From positions 37,575 through 101,574 of the forward strand of contig JAMPGX010000012.1 of assembly GCA_023663725.1 (NCBI GenBank): DNA of 64,000 bases, read 5' to 3'. Shown in pieces: positions 23,991-33,324 of this stretch (the first letter of the stretch is position 1; every line of letters starts with the position of its first letter). The translations under genes were made by a program, and so were the position numbers. Source of the DNA: a bacterium (GTDB lineage: Bacteria > Bacillota > Clostridia > Lachnospirales > Lachnospiraceae). Under the pieces are notes generated by a model. The model saw only the letters and a program-made list of their open reading frames with translations. It made no database searches and was not told the DNA's origin.

Positions 23991-25406
23991 TCAAGACATT
24001 TCCGGCCCCGCGCCAGAATCCGCCGCGGCAGGACCCGTTTCCTCCCCGATATGCTGGATGATATCCCGATTAATCTTCATCAGGAAATAGGTGCTCATCC
24101 CGACGCTCATCAGCTCCGCTATCGGAAATGCCCACCAGATCAGATTGACATTGCCGCTCAGAGACAACAGATACGCCACTGGCAGCAGCACAAAGAGCTG
24201 TCTGGCGATAGATACCACCATGCTGTATACCCCGTTGCCCAGGGCCTGGAAAGCGCTTCCCACCTCAATGCAATAGCCCGCGAAGCAGAAGCTCAGGCAG
24301 ATGGTCCGCAGAGCTGGCACGCCGAGGACCAATAGCTCCTCCGTTGCGTTAAAGAAGCCCAGAAGCTGCGCGGGAAACAGCTGCATGGCAATCAGCCCCG
24401 CAAGCATGATTAGCACGGCAAATTTGACACTGCTCTTGATCGTTCGGATCACCCTCTCCCGATATCCCGCGCCGTAATTGTAGGCAATGATCGGCACCAC
24501 GCCGTTATTCAGACCGAACACGGGCATAAAGATAAAGCTCTGCAGCTTGAAGTATACGCCGAACACGGTCTGTGCCGCCCCAAATGCCGCCAGAATCAGA
24601 TTCATGCCATAGGTCATGATCGAACCAATGGCCTGCATCACGATGGAGGGAGCGCCCACCTTGTAGATCTGCCCGATCAGACGCAGATCAGGTCGAAAGC
24701 CCTTGAACGATATTCGCACCTCCCTGTTGCATTTCACATTGAAGATCACTGCCAGACCAGCCGCCACCATCTGCCCGATCACCGTGGCCGTGGCAGCTCC
24801 GGCCACCCCCATCGCCGGCAGCCCAAAATACCCAAAGATCAGGATCGGGTCCAGAATCAGGTTCACCACTGCCCCTGTGCCCTGTGTGATCATAGTATAG
24901 ATCGTCTTGCCTGTGGACTGCAGGATGCGCTCCAGCGAAGTCTGCAAAAAGATGCCGATGCCAGCGCAGCAGCATATAGTCAGGTAGGTGACGCCGTACT
25001 CCTGCACCTCCTGAATGTCCGTCTGGCTCAGAAAAAAGGGCCTGCTGACAAAAATTCCCACCAAGACAAATACCAGCGCGCTGACCACCTCGATAAAAAT
25101 GCCGTTGGCGGCGATCACATTGGCTTTGTCGTACTGTTTCTGCCCCAGAGTCTTGGACAGAAAAGCATTGATGCCCACTGCCGTCCCCACGGAAACCGCG
25201 ATCATCAGCGACTGCACGGGAAATGCCAGCGACACCGCCCGCAACGCATGTTCGTTGATCTGCGATACGAATATGCTATCCACAATATTATACAACGCCT
25301 GCACCAGCATCGAAATCATCATCGGCAGGGACATCGTGATCAGCAGCCTGTCTATGGGCATCACGCCCATCTTGTTCTCCTGTTTTCCACTTATTGCCTG
25401 TGTCAT
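23991..25406 (-). CDS. MATE-family multidrug/Na+ antiporter
   Basis: A 471-residue, twelve-helix transporter. MPIDRLLITMSLPMMISMLV, VDSIFVSQINEHALRAVSLA and VGTAVGINAFLSKTLGQ are the conserved N-terminal MATE motifs; the second half repeats the fold (ILDPILIFGYFGLPAMGVAG, FGLNNGVVPIIAYNYGAG). MATE proteins export cationic drugs or metabolites using Na+ or H+ gradients; this one belongs to the DinF/NorM-like branch typical of Clostridia. The C-terminal tail is short and acidic. It sits between tRNA genes with no local regulator. Confidence 0.9.
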   Translation of the reverse strand: MTQAISGKQENKMGVMPIDRLLITMSLPMMISMLVQALYNIVDSIFVSQINEHALRAVSLAFPVQSLMIAVSVGTAVGINAFLSKTLGQKQYDKANVIAANGIFIEVVSALVFVLVGIFVSRPFFLSQTDIQEVQEYGVTYLTICCCAGIGIFLQTSLERILQSTGKTIYTMITQGTGAVVNLILDPILIFGYFGLPAMGVAGAATATVIGQMVAAGLAVIFNVKCNREVRISFKGFRPDLRLIGQIYKVGAPSIVMQAIGSIMTYGMNLILAAFGAAQTVFGVYFKLQSFIFMPVFGLNNGVVPIIAYNYGAGYRERVIRTIKSSVKFAVLIMLAGLIAMQLFPAQLLGFFNATEELLVLGVPALRTICLSFCFAGYCIEVGSAFQALGNGVYSMVVSIARQLFVLLPVAYLLSLSGNVNLIWWAFPIAELMSVGMSTYFLMKINRDIIQHIGEETGPAAADSGAGPEMS

Positions 25407-25474
25407 CTCATTTGTCCTCCTTGCAGCAATCCATCAACCTTATCCGTATATCTCGCCAACCAGTCAAAGCCAAT

Positions 25475-25508
25475 AAAAAAGCCAGAACTCTTGGAAGAAT
25501 CTGGCTTT
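25475..25508 (-). terminator. Terminator of the tRNA array
   Basis: AAAGCCAGA pairs with TCTGGCTTT and is followed by TTTATT on the minus strand, 12 bp beyond the 3' end of tRNA-Lys. Confidence 0.75.
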
Positions 25509-25519
25509 GCGGCTATGCG

Positions 25520-25592
25520 TGAGATATGGGGGATTCGAACCCCCGACAACCTGATTAAAAGTCAGGTGCTCTACCGACTGAGCTAATATCCC
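25520..25592 (-). tRNA. tRNA-Lys (anticodon UUU)
   Basis: GGGATAT/ATATCTC acceptor stem, anticodon stem CCTGA/TCAGG with loop CTTTTAA, T-arm GGGGGTTCGAATCCCCC. It is the most 3' gene of a four-tRNA array read on the minus strand. Confidence 0.96.
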
Positions 25593-25606
25593 ATAACTGA
25601 AAAAAA

Positions 25607-25678
25607 CAGGGCTAGCTGGATTCGAACCAGCGACTGCAGCAGTCAAAGTGCTGTGCCTTACCGCTTGGCGATAGCCCT
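25607..25678 (-). tRNA. tRNA-Gln (anticodon UUG)
   Basis: AGGGCTA/TAGCCCT acceptor stem, anticodon stem CAGCA/TGCTG with loop CTTTGAC, T-arm GCTGGTTCGAATCCAGC. Confidence 0.96.
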
Positions 25679-25718
25679 ATACATACAAGCGTATCACTCT
25701 GACAGTTCAGATATAAAG

Positions 25719-25793
25719 GGTGGATAAAGGGATTCGAACCCTTGGCCTCCAGAGCCACAATCTGGCGCGCTAACCAACTGCGCTATACCCACC
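25719..25793 (-). tRNA. tRNA-His (anticodon GUG)
   Basis: GTGGGTA/TATCCAC acceptor stem with the extra 5' G paired to C73, typical of tRNA-His. The anticodon stem CCAGA/TCTGG has the loop TTGTGGC. Confidence 0.95.
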
Positions 25794-25861
25794 ATATCAC
25801 AGAACTCTCCACGGGATAGACCACCGGATCCGTTCCCGCGCCGGACAGCTGCCTGTCCAAA

Positions 25862-25935
<74 letters not shown>

Positions 25936-26097
25936 ATAATCCGGCGTTTCAACCGCACTGACGAATGATATTGTATCGTAGATAAAAGGGTTTGTCAACT
26001 GTTTTTGCTATTTTTTATTGTTTTTTTGCAAAGCCTTTTTGCAAACATACCTCCGCTCATCGGGCGGTTTGCCGGACAATTTGTATATGGATCCCGC

Positions 26098-29046
26098 CTA
26101 AATCTGCGGGATCCACCTCTGCAGGGCGTCCTCCAGCTTTTTGATATCGACCGGCTTGGAGATATGGTCGTTCATCCCCGCGTCCTTCGATTTCCTGACA
26201 TCGTCCGAAAAAGCGTCCGCTGTCATCGCCACGATCGGGATATCCCGCAGATCTTCCCTGCCAGAAGAGCGAATGGCGCGCGCAGCCTCATATCCGTTCA
26301 TGACCGGCATCTGGATATCCATGAAGATCAGATCATAATAGCCTGACTCCTTCTCCAGTACCTGATCGACGGCAAGCCGCCCGTTCAGCGCCGTCTCCAC
26401 CTGGATTCCCACCACGTTCAGCAGCTCAGCCGCCACCTCGATATTGATCTCGTTGTCCTCCACGAGCAGCACCCTCCTGCCTGAGAAATCCTGCTGTCTG
26501 AATGTCTCCAGCTCGCCCGGCGTCTCCTCTTCGCCGCCCTGTCCCAGCACGTTCAGCAGTACCCGCACCAGCCTGGACTTGAACAGAGGTTTACTGATAA
26601 ACGCGTTTACACCGGCCTCCAGAGCCTCCGCCTCAATATCCGACCAATCGTAGGCGGACAAAATAATGATCGGTATCTGCTCGCTGATCCTGCCGCGGAT
26701 TTCCCTGGCCGTCTCCAGGCCGTCCTTGCCAGGCATCTTCCAGTCCAGAATCACCACGGAGAAATCCTCCCCCGCCTCGTTCGCCTCCGTGACACGCTTT
26801 ACGGCGCTGTCTCCGTCGAGCACATATTCCGCGTTCATGCCCAGGCTGCACAGGATCTCGCAGGCGCTCTCACAGGCCTCCTGCTCGTCGTCCACCACCA
26901 GCACGGGCAGAGTGGCAAAAGAGTCCATGTCCTCCTGTGTGATATCGTTCAATTTCAAATGCACCGTGACGGTGAATTTAGAGCCCTTGCCCAGCTCGCT
27001 CTCCACCTTGATATCGCCGTCCATCATACGGGCAATATTGACCGCTATCGACATGCCCAGACCTGTGCCCTCGATCTTGCTGCCGCTGGAATTGGCCGCG
27101 CGGGAAAAAGGCTCGAAGATCGTCCGGATATATTCCTGCTCCATCCCTATCCCCGTGTCCTCAAAGACAAATTCATAGGAGCCGCTGCCTGTGATATGGG
27201 ACTGCTTTTCCGCAATGCGAATCGTGATGCTGCCGCCAGGAGGGGTGAATTTGACGGCGTTCCCCATTATATTCATAAAGATCTGCTGCAGATGCTGCTC
27301 GTCTCCGATCACATTCTCATGCTCCAGCTTGGCGATGCTGACGTTCAACGCCAGCTCCTTGGCCTCTATCTGGGACTGGAACACCGTCAGAAAACTCTCG
27401 ATGGTATCAGACAGGTTAAAGCAGTTTTCCGTCAGGCTTACTTTGCCGCTCTCGATCCGGCTCATATCCAGAACCTCGTTGATCAGCCCCAGCAGATGCT
27501 TGCCGGAGACCGTGATCTTCTCCAGGGCGTCCATGACCCGACTCTTTTCGTCAATATGCATTGCCGCCACAGCAGTCATCCCCAGGATGGCGTTCATGGG
27601 GGCACGGATATCGTGGCTCATCCTGGACAGGAAATCGCTCTTGGCATTGCTGGCCGCCTCCGCGCGCGCCACTGCCAGCGCCAGCATCTCCTTCTGCTCC
27701 TCCTCCCGCTGTATCACATCATCGATACTGCGGATCGCCATGGTGATGGCCGACAGCTCCCCGTTTTTCATCTCCGCGACGGTGACGGCGATAGAACACC
27801 ACTCAAATCCGTCGCCGTCCAGCCTTTTGCGCTTAAACTGGAGTTCTATATGATCCCTCTCGGCCAGGCGGCTTATTATATTGGACATATCCAAAAAGTC
27901 CGCCACCTGCTCCTTGTGTTCCTCCGCCACGATGCCGTACTTGAAACGGGCCTCCACCTCCCTGTCATAATCGCTGCGGCGCGTTTTCCCATCGGCGCCC
28001 AGCGGATAGACCGTGTCGCATATTCGCTTTTTTACATCAATATAATAGATCGCCCTGCACGCATGCACAGTGCTGTTCATGGCATTCTGATAGATGAGAT
28101 ATTCGCTCTCTCTTATCCCGTTTTTGTACTCCCGCAGTGTCTGGAAAACGATCAACAGGATACCGAATACGATCAGGATAAAGCTGATGTTTTGAAACAT
28201 TGCAGTTCCGGAGAGTATCTCATCCTTGGGGATCGTCAATATCCCCGTCCAGCCGTTGTCCATATGATGAAAGAACACATTGCGGACAATACCGTCCGAC
28301 GCATTGACATTTTCCGACACATGGTTGACAGTGCCGCAGACGGCATTCTCCCTGTAGCCGTCCACCAGGGCCTGAAATTCCTCGCGCCCATACTCCCATG
28401 AGGACAGGTAATAGATCAGCCTGCCCTCCCTGTCCACCAGATAATAGGAGGCCATATTCGGCAGCGCCACATCCCTGCCGCTCACCTCAAAACACGGAGC
28501 CTTGAGATCGATGGCCAGAAAGCTGCCCGTCTCCGGGATAATCTTACACATGGTCACGATCGGGTCGCCGGTCAGCGCGTCCGTATAGACGGAAGAAGTA
28601 TAGACGTCCCCCTTCGCCTGCGCTGCCCCCTGATACCAGTCCGTGCCTGTGATATCATAATCCGTCATGCCCTCGATCTCCGGAATATTAGACACCAGCT
28701 CCGTGCCGTCGGACAATCTGCCGTATATCTGAATATTTTCCTCGCCGTAAGTGTCCGTCAGGCCGTCTATAAAAGGATCCAGACCGCGCGAAACTCCGCG
28801 AGAGAGATTGCCCTGCTCGCGTTCCGCGATATAGTTCGCGCAGATATCCAGGACTACCTGGCAGGTATTTATATTCTTCTCCTCTGCGGCGGAATAGTTC
28901 TTCACCAGAGCCAGTCCCATTTCATTGGCGTTTTTCCACAGGTTATCGCGCAGGATCCCCATACAGAAGATGATCACCAGGATGAAAACGACCAAAATGA
29001 CGATATTACTTCCTACTTTTCCGGCCAGTGTTTTTTTCTTACCCAT
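26098..29046 (-). CDS. Hybrid sensor histidine kinase with two receiver domains
   Basis: A 982-residue membrane kinase. TM1 is at about 12-32 and TM2 at about 283-303, enclosing a dCache-like extracellular sensor domain. A PAS-like segment follows (about 310-440). The phospho-acceptor His is in MSHDIRAPMNAILG (about 475). ATPase boxes are NIMGNAVKFT, FEDTGIGM and GTGLGMSIAVN. Two receivers follow, with Asp in VVILDWKMPG (about 767) and LIFMDIQMPVMNG (about 908). There is no DNA-binding output and no response regulator beside it, so signalling must go to a partner elsewhere. The ligand of the sensor domain is unknown. Confidence 0.93.
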   Translation of the reverse strand: MGKKKTLAGKVGSNIVILVVFILVIIFCMGILRDNLWKNANEMGLALVKNYSAAEEKNINTCQVVLDICANYIAEREQGNLSRGVSRGLDPFIDGLTDTYGEENIQIYGRLSDGTELVSNIPEIEGMTDYDITGTDWYQGAAQAKGDVYTSSVYTDALTGDPIVTMCKIIPETGSFLAIDLKAPCFEVSGRDVALPNMASYYLVDREGRLIYYLSSWEYGREEFQALVDGYRENAVCGTVNHVSENVNASDGIVRNVFFHHMDNGWTGILTIPKDEILSGTAMFQNISFILIVFGILLIVFQTLREYKNGIRESEYLIYQNAMNSTVHACRAIYYIDVKKRICDTVYPLGADGKTRRSDYDREVEARFKYGIVAEEHKEQVADFLDMSNIISRLAERDHIELQFKRKRLDGDGFEWCSIAVTVAEMKNGELSAITMAIRSIDDVIQREEEQKEMLALAVARAEAASNAKSDFLSRMSHDIRAPMNAILGMTAVAAMHIDEKSRVMDALEKITVSGKHLLGLINEVLDMSRIESGKVSLTENCFNLSDTIESFLTVFQSQIEAKELALNVSIAKLEHENVIGDEQHLQQIFMNIMGNAVKFTPPGGSITIRIAEKQSHITGSGSYEFVFEDTGIGMEQEYIRTIFEPFSRAANSSGSKIEGTGLGMSIAVNIARMMDGDIKVESELGKGSKFTVTVHLKLNDITQEDMDSFATLPVLVVDDEQEACESACEILCSLGMNAEYVLDGDSAVKRVTEANEAGEDFSVVILDWKMPGKDGLETAREIRGRISEQIPIIILSAYDWSDIEAEALEAGVNAFISKPLFKSRLVRVLLNVLGQGGEEETPGELETFRQQDFSGRRVLLVEDNEINIEVAAELLNVVGIQVETALNGRLAVDQVLEKESGYYDLIFMDIQMPVMNGYEAARAIRSSGREDLRDIPIVAMTADAFSDDVRKSKDAGMNDHISKPVDIKKLEDALQRWIPQI

Positions 29047-29080
29047 TGACTCTCAGTTCTCCTCAAAAATATTTTTCGTT

Positions 29081-29879
29081 TTATGACAGAGGCATCTGGA
29101 CGATCTTACAGATCATATCCGGCAGGATCTCGCATCGGGCGCGCTCGTACCTCTCCTGTATCTCGCCGCTTCTTCCCACCAGTGGAACGCCTGTCGCAGA
29201 GTTGTCCGATACCACCAGCAGGGCGATGGCGGGGATATCCATCAGTTTCGCTATCGCGTAGAATGTGGAGGTCTCCATCTCGATCAGATCCGTGCCAAAA
29301 GCTCTGATCTCCTCGAGATGGGTGTATTCCATGACAATGGAATCCGTGCAAAAGACGCTGGCCTCCCTGACGCGATGGCCACTGTCCGCAGCCAGCTTTA
29401 ACACCTGTTCCACATACTCCCTGTCCGGATAGATCCGTTCAAAGGGCACATAATCCCGCAGGCTCTCCTTCAGATAGGTGTTGGCCAGGGTTCCCGCCAC
29501 CGAATAGCAGGGCGTACAGATATCGCCGATGTCAAATTCCTCCTTCAAGGCTCCCACAGCGCCTATAAATATCAGCTTATTAAAGCGCAGTTCTGCGCAT
29601 ATAAGCAGATAGTCCAGCATGTTGCAGCCACGCGGCTGTCTTGATCCACGCGAGCTTAAGCCCGTCTCGCTCCACCAGAAATCCCTGACAGTAGCTCTGC
29701 CCGCCCAGCTCTGTGATCCTGTAACTGTCATCCTTCAATATTTTATACGGGCTGTAGGACGGCGCGACGACCAGCGCGTCATAGATGATATCGTCCGTCA
29801 ATCCAAAGTTGATCTCGGCCAGCTTAGCCCTGTTGTAATTATGTAGGCAATCCAATATCTGTTTGATTCTGTCTGTCAT
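29081..29879 (-). pseudogene. Nucleoside phosphorylase-family gene, frameshifted
   Basis: The N-terminal part (MTDRIKQILDCLHNYNRAKL to LKLAWIKTA) and the C-terminal part (GCNMLDYLLICAELRFNKLI to MICKIVQM) are in different frames. Together they make one PNP/UDP-phosphorylase-like protein of about 265 residues with IGAVGAL and DLIEMETSTFYAIA, the usual substrate-site motif. The interval from ATG 29879 to the stop is 799 bp, one base too many. Removing one base near 29631-29636 would join WIKTA to RGCNM. It is either a real inactivation or a sequencing error. It lies 34 bp upstream of the kinase gene in the same direction. Confidence 0.75.
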
Positions 29880-29937
29880 GTCGAATATGCTCCCTGTCTT
29901 CTGTTTATTTGATACAAAAACTTCGCATGTTGAACGG

Positions 29938-30387
29938 CTATGACCGTTTTTCTCTTCTTTTATCAAAAAAAGAGTTGATGACATCTTCGGCACATGTTCG
30001 CCCAAACCAGCCTTCCCCCGCGCCTTCTCTCGGATATAGACGATGCAAATCCGCCTTTTCCTGTTCCGTGAGCTCCTGAAAATCTTCTACCGCGCTATTT
30101 TCGAGAACCCCCACAAGCTTATGGTCTCCGTCACTGCGGCAAAACACTCCTATAATCTTTACCCGCTCTTCATCCCCAAGCCTATACTCCTTATCCGTCA
30201 TAATGATCACATCAAGATGATCGCACGGCGGTATACCAGATTCTTTGATCCATCCATATGGCTGGGTCACTTTCCTTGCATGAAAAATGCTTTCACAGTC
30301 TTTTTCGACAAAGGAATCGCTTGCCGCAATATACTTCATTCGCTTGGGGTAAGCATAGGTTTGTTCTATTTTCGCAGTAAAAAACAT
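29938..30387 (-). CDS. Inorganic-pyrophosphatase-like protein
   Basis: A 149-residue protein; ATG 30387 has GGAGG six bases upstream. The central segment CDHLDVIIMTDKEYRLGDEE and VKIIGVFCRSDGDHKLVGVL resembles the Asp-rich metal site of family I pyrophosphatases (D-x-x-D pattern). The N-terminal part PYGWIKESGIP and the C-terminal Glu/Lys-rich helix fit loosely. The protein is shorter than typical enzymes and the catalytic set is not clearly complete, so activity is uncertain. Confidence 0.5.
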   Translation of the reverse strand: MFFTAKIEQTYAYPKRMKYIAASDSFVEKDCESIFHARKVTQPYGWIKESGIPPCDHLDVIIMTDKEYRLGDEERVKIIGVFCRSDGDHKLVGVLENSAVEDFQELTEQEKADLHRLYPREGAGEGWFGRTCAEDVINSFFDKRREKRS

Positions 30388-30430
30388 CACATTCCTCCTC
30401 TGAGACAGTATTTACAATGGATGCACATAG

Positions 30431-30912
30431 CTAATACATCTGCGCCTGCAACTGATAAAATTCATAAAATTTCCCACCCTTATCCAAAAGCTCATGACAG
30501 CTTCCCTGTTCCGCAATATGCCCACTCTCAAAATACAGTATCCGATTGCTGAAACGCACGCCGGCCAGCCGGTGGGTGATAAACACGCAGGACTTCTCCC
30601 CTGCCAGCCCGCTAATCTGCCTGTAGAGCTCCATTTCGACAATGGGGTCCAGCGCTGCCGTAGGCTCATCCAGCACCACTACAGAGCTGCCCTTCAACAA
30701 GGCTCTGGCAATGGCAAGCTTCTGGCTCTCCCCTCCCGAAAAATCCACCCCGCTTTTCTCATAGCCCTTTCCCACATACTGTTCCACTCCGTCCAGCAAT
30801 TGATCTTTACGGCGGCACTGCACAGCAGGAGCATGAGATAGGCTGGATTCCATGACCAGAAAAGCCTGAACAAAGAGAAAATCGAGCCTGATACTTGCTT
30901 TTGCGTTTTCAT
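30431..30912 (-). pseudogene. ABC exporter gene with large internal deletion
   Basis: A proper start (AAAGGA, then ATG at 30912) opens an exporter-like N-terminus (SIFSLFRLFWSWNPAYLMLL) for about 33 codons. The sequence then switches frame into DQLLDGVEQYVGKGYEKSG and the second half of an ATPase domain: FSGGESQKLAIARALL signature, VVVLDEPTAALD Walker B, and the VFITHRL switch His. The Walker A motif and nearly all of the membrane domain are missing, about 400 codons. Junction near 30800-30815. Not functional. Confidence 0.75.
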
Positions 30913-30956
30913 ATTCTGTCCTTTCTCCTGCCGATCTCAGAAAATCGTTTTTATCG

Positions 30957-31823
30957 TCATATTCCAAACAGCTTAATCATTGCAAGCGCGCTACTGATTT
31001 GCTCCTGCGAAACTCCATTATGCAGCAACGCGTTTCTACACTTCTCAAAAATAGACTGATTCGCAGACACAAGCTGCGACAATTCCCACTCCTCCATCTC
31101 TGCAAGAGCCTCCTGGTCTAAGGCAAGGTTCATAAGAACCCTAGTGCCGACTGAGAAATGACAGGGCAAAAAACCATAATAGCTTGCAATCTCTCTGGCA
31201 TCCGGTCTCCGGTCGGTCAGTCCATATCTGTAATCAGTATGGGAATTCAGGTCAATAAATGAAAAACCTTCCTCCACATTATGGAAAAAGTTGCTCCTCG
31301 TGTTGAAATCCACCAAAATGTCGTTGTCAAGCAATGTGATGATATCACCGACCCATTGGTCAAAGTGTTCCTGCGGCACATCGGATATGTACTTGGTCCG
31401 GTCGAGCAGATACTGTTTCTCACCCGTATGGCCTGAGAGATAAGAAAAGCATTCTTTTCCGGCATAGAACTCTCTCAGCCTCGCGTCATCATACAGCTCC
31501 TCTCCCTTTGCGCGCTGCTGAATGATATAACCGCTGCCGTTCTCACTGTCGGGATCGTAACAGTAACCAAGGACAGGAACCACTCTCACGCCCTGTTCTT
31601 TCAGACGCATCAGGCATTGGACAAGTTCATCATAATAGGCCAGATCCTCGTCGCGCGTGGGGTAGTTCCGCAGCTTCAATTTTGTTGTCGCCAGCACCGC
31701 ATACTCGCCGACTAAATATACCTGATTGTCCAGTCCCCGTTTATCCGCCTGCATTCCCTGAATCTGCCGCAGCAATTCTCCCGCTTTCTGAGGGGCGATA
31801 TAGAAATATTTCTCCTGCATCAT
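30957..31823 (-). CDS. Unknown protein, possibly kinase-like fold
   Basis: A 288-residue soluble protein. The order of features recalls aminoglycoside-phosphotransferase/kinase-like folds: an early VYLVGEYAVLATTKLKLRN, then YIIQQRAKGEEL (hinge-like), and DNDILVDFNTRSNFFHN with FSFIDLNSHTD, similar to catalytic-loop Asp/Asn and the metal-binding D. The glycine loop is not recognisable, so this is only a suggestion. AAGGAG lies about 13 bases before the ATG. It lies directly upstream of the deleted ABC exporter gene. Confidence 0.45.
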   Translation of the reverse strand: MMQEKYFYIAPQKAGELLRQIQGMQADKRGLDNQVYLVGEYAVLATTKLKLRNYPTRDEDLAYYDELVQCLMRLKEQGVRVVPVLGYCYDPDSENGSGYIIQQRAKGEELYDDARLREFYAGKECFSYLSGHTGEKQYLLDRTKYISDVPQEHFDQWVGDIITLLDNDILVDFNTRSNFFHNVEEGFSFIDLNSHTDYRYGLTDRRPDAREIASYYGFLPCHFSVGTRVLMNLALDQEALAEMEEWELSQLVSANQSIFEKCRNALLHNGVSQEQISSALAMIKLFGI

Positions 31824-32033
31824 ACCAAAAACTCTCCTTTTCTACAGAACATATTTGAGGCAATTGCTTAATCCCGTTGATGAAAAGGAGATTTTAATAC
31901 CCGTTAGCTTTTACCCAATTTCAATTATTCATAAGGTTTCCCAAAGCAATACTTTCAGTATCGGTTCAATTAAACATGCAATTTTGCCTTCCGAAGATAA
32001 TGTTCTTAAGTATACAATTATATCCTCTATACT
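31824..32033. other. AT-rich intergenic stretch without a supported gene
   Basis: No ribosome-binding-site-led frame is seen. A short string (CCGTTGATGAAAAGGAGA, about 31874-31891) resembles part of the HD-protein gene at about 35115-35132, so it may be a relic of a duplicated copy. Confidence 0.4.
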
Positions 32034-32639
32034 TTATATTTCTTCCGTCTTAAAGGTTGTATAACCCTCGTAGTAATAGCTGTGGTCGATGCCTTTCATA
32101 TAGATTTCACGGCTATTGATATCACTTGTCAAAGCGTTTTTCAGTAAATACTTGATTTCAATATCTTTAATCGGGCTACGCTCCATTGCAAGGAGATAGT
32201 CCTCTTTATCGACTTGACTCCAATCGACAACCTTGCCGAGTTCCTTTTTCAAAATACAGTCCAGCCATATACGTGTGCTTCTACCGTTACCCTCACGGAA
32301 AGGGTGAGCAATATTCATCTCAACATATTTTTCAATGATTTCATCAAAATTTGATTGAGGCATTTTATCAATATTTGCAAGTGCCGCTTCAAGATACATC
32401 AGTGGTGCAAAGCGAAAATTACCTTTTGAAATATTTACGGTACGTATCTCCCCTGCGAAAGCATAAATCTCTTCAAACATATGTTTATGAATTGCTTTTA
32501 ATGATGCAAATTTTCCAGCTTCAAGTTTATCAAGCATACCGCTTTCAAAAAGTTCAACAGCTTTCTTTTTGCTGATTTTTTCTTCCGCTTCGGCAAGTTC
32601 GGGGGAACTGATAATGCCGAGTTTATTCTCAAGCGCCAT
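32034..32639 (-). CDS. Fic-family protein (AMPylase/doc-like fold)
   Basis: A 201-residue Fic protein with the active-site motif [14 protein letters not shown] at about 112-125, matching HPFx(D/E)GNGRxxR. The preceding flap region [19 protein letters not shown] is typical. No inhibitory (S/T)xxxE(G/N) helix is evident inside the protein, and the N-terminal helix ([19 protein letters not shown]) is charged. Fic proteins transfer AMP or other groups to target proteins; many are toxins of toxin-antitoxin modules. No antitoxin gene lies directly beside it. GGAGG is six bases before the ATG. Confidence 0.88.
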   Translation of the reverse strand: MALENKLGIISSPELAEAEEKISKKKAVELFESGMLDKLEAGKFASLKAIHKHMFEEIYAFAGEIRTVNISKGNFRFAPLMYLEAALANIDKMPQSNFDEIIEKYVEMNIAHPFREGNGRSTRIWLDCILKKELGKVVDWSQVDKEDYLLAMERSPIKDIEIKYLLKNALTSDINSREIYMKGIDHSYYYEGYTTFKTEEI

Positions 32640-32928
32640 AATGTACCTCCAAACGCATTAAACAATAATTGCAATCAAAACCGCTACAATAATGAAAAGT
32701 AAGCTGCCTCACTTCGCTTCATCAGGGATAAGTTCCATGATATCGGCAACACGGCATGAATCTTTTTTCTTCATGTCATGATCGATCAACGGTTTCCAGA
32801 GTTTTTATAACTAACAGCTATACAGCGCAACTCGAAAAACGAAAATAGTCTTACAAAAATAGTATATCTCAATTTCGTACAAATTACAACAGCATAACAG
32901 AGCGAGAATTTTTGTCAGCAACGTAAAA
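32640..32928. other. Intergenic stretch without a gene
   Basis: No supported reading frame on either strand. It contains the upstream region of the Fic gene and, toward the right, the left part of a repeat shared with 34355-34403. Confidence 0.4.
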
Positions 32929-32954
32929 GAGGGAATATCCGAAGATATCCCCTC
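32929..32954 (-). terminator. Terminator of the truncated gene at 32971, within a repeated segment
   Basis: GAGGGGATATC and GATATTCCCTC close a TTCG loop and are followed by TTTT on the minus strand. The hairpin and its downstream 20 bp recur at 34355-34403 with few differences. Confidence 0.8.
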
Positions 32955-32970
32955 CCCGTGTGCTATACCC

Positions 32971-33135
32971 TTAAAACTCCTGTAATTTACGAATTTCCCT
33001 TCTCGCCCATTCCACTGTGTCGCTGTCATGCTCATTGTGGTCTGATGCCAGCGTATCGATGATGAGCTGCCATGCCTCAATCGCCTCGGCTTTCCTGCCC
33101 AGCTTTGTGTACAGAAAAGCAAGCATACCCGCCGG
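32971..33135 (-). pseudogene. 3' remnant of a TPR-like regulator gene
   Basis: The last 50 codons are clearly protein-like (MLAFLYTKLGRKAEAIEAW, then VEWARREIRKLQEF), resembling a tetratricopeptide end found in clostridial regulatory proteins. They are followed by a proper terminator. The 5' part is missing: at 33129 the frame runs into the tRNA-Pro-derived repeat. The gene was cut by the rearrangement that created that repeat. Confidence 0.5.
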
Positions 33136-33183
33136 ACACGCTCGGCTCGTAGCAATAGACAATCGGGGTGACAGGATTCGAAC
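33129..33183. repeat. Left copy of 55-bp att-like repeat carrying the tRNA-Pro 3' end
   Basis: Identical to 35298-35352 except for three bases. On the minus strand it starts with GTTCGAATCCTGTCACCCCG, the T-loop and 3' acceptor strand of tRNA-Pro, and runs past the tRNA end into its trailer. A 3'-end tRNA duplication is the usual mark of integrase-mediated insertion. Confidence 0.75.
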
Positions 33184-33324
33184 ACCTTTTTCCGACTTTT
33201 TCAAACGTTGCTGTGCGGTTTTATCCCCCTGAAAGTCCAGACTGAGAACCGATTCCCTAATTTTACCCTTACAAAAAGTGTCGCCGTAGCGTCGCCACAA
33301 AAAAGGCGGGATGCCACGGAACAC

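Noticed and set aside
32811-33185. 124-codon minus-strand frame crossing the left att-like repeat
   Set aside because: It reads through a tRNA fragment, the antisense of the TPR remnant frame and a terminator; it is not a gene.
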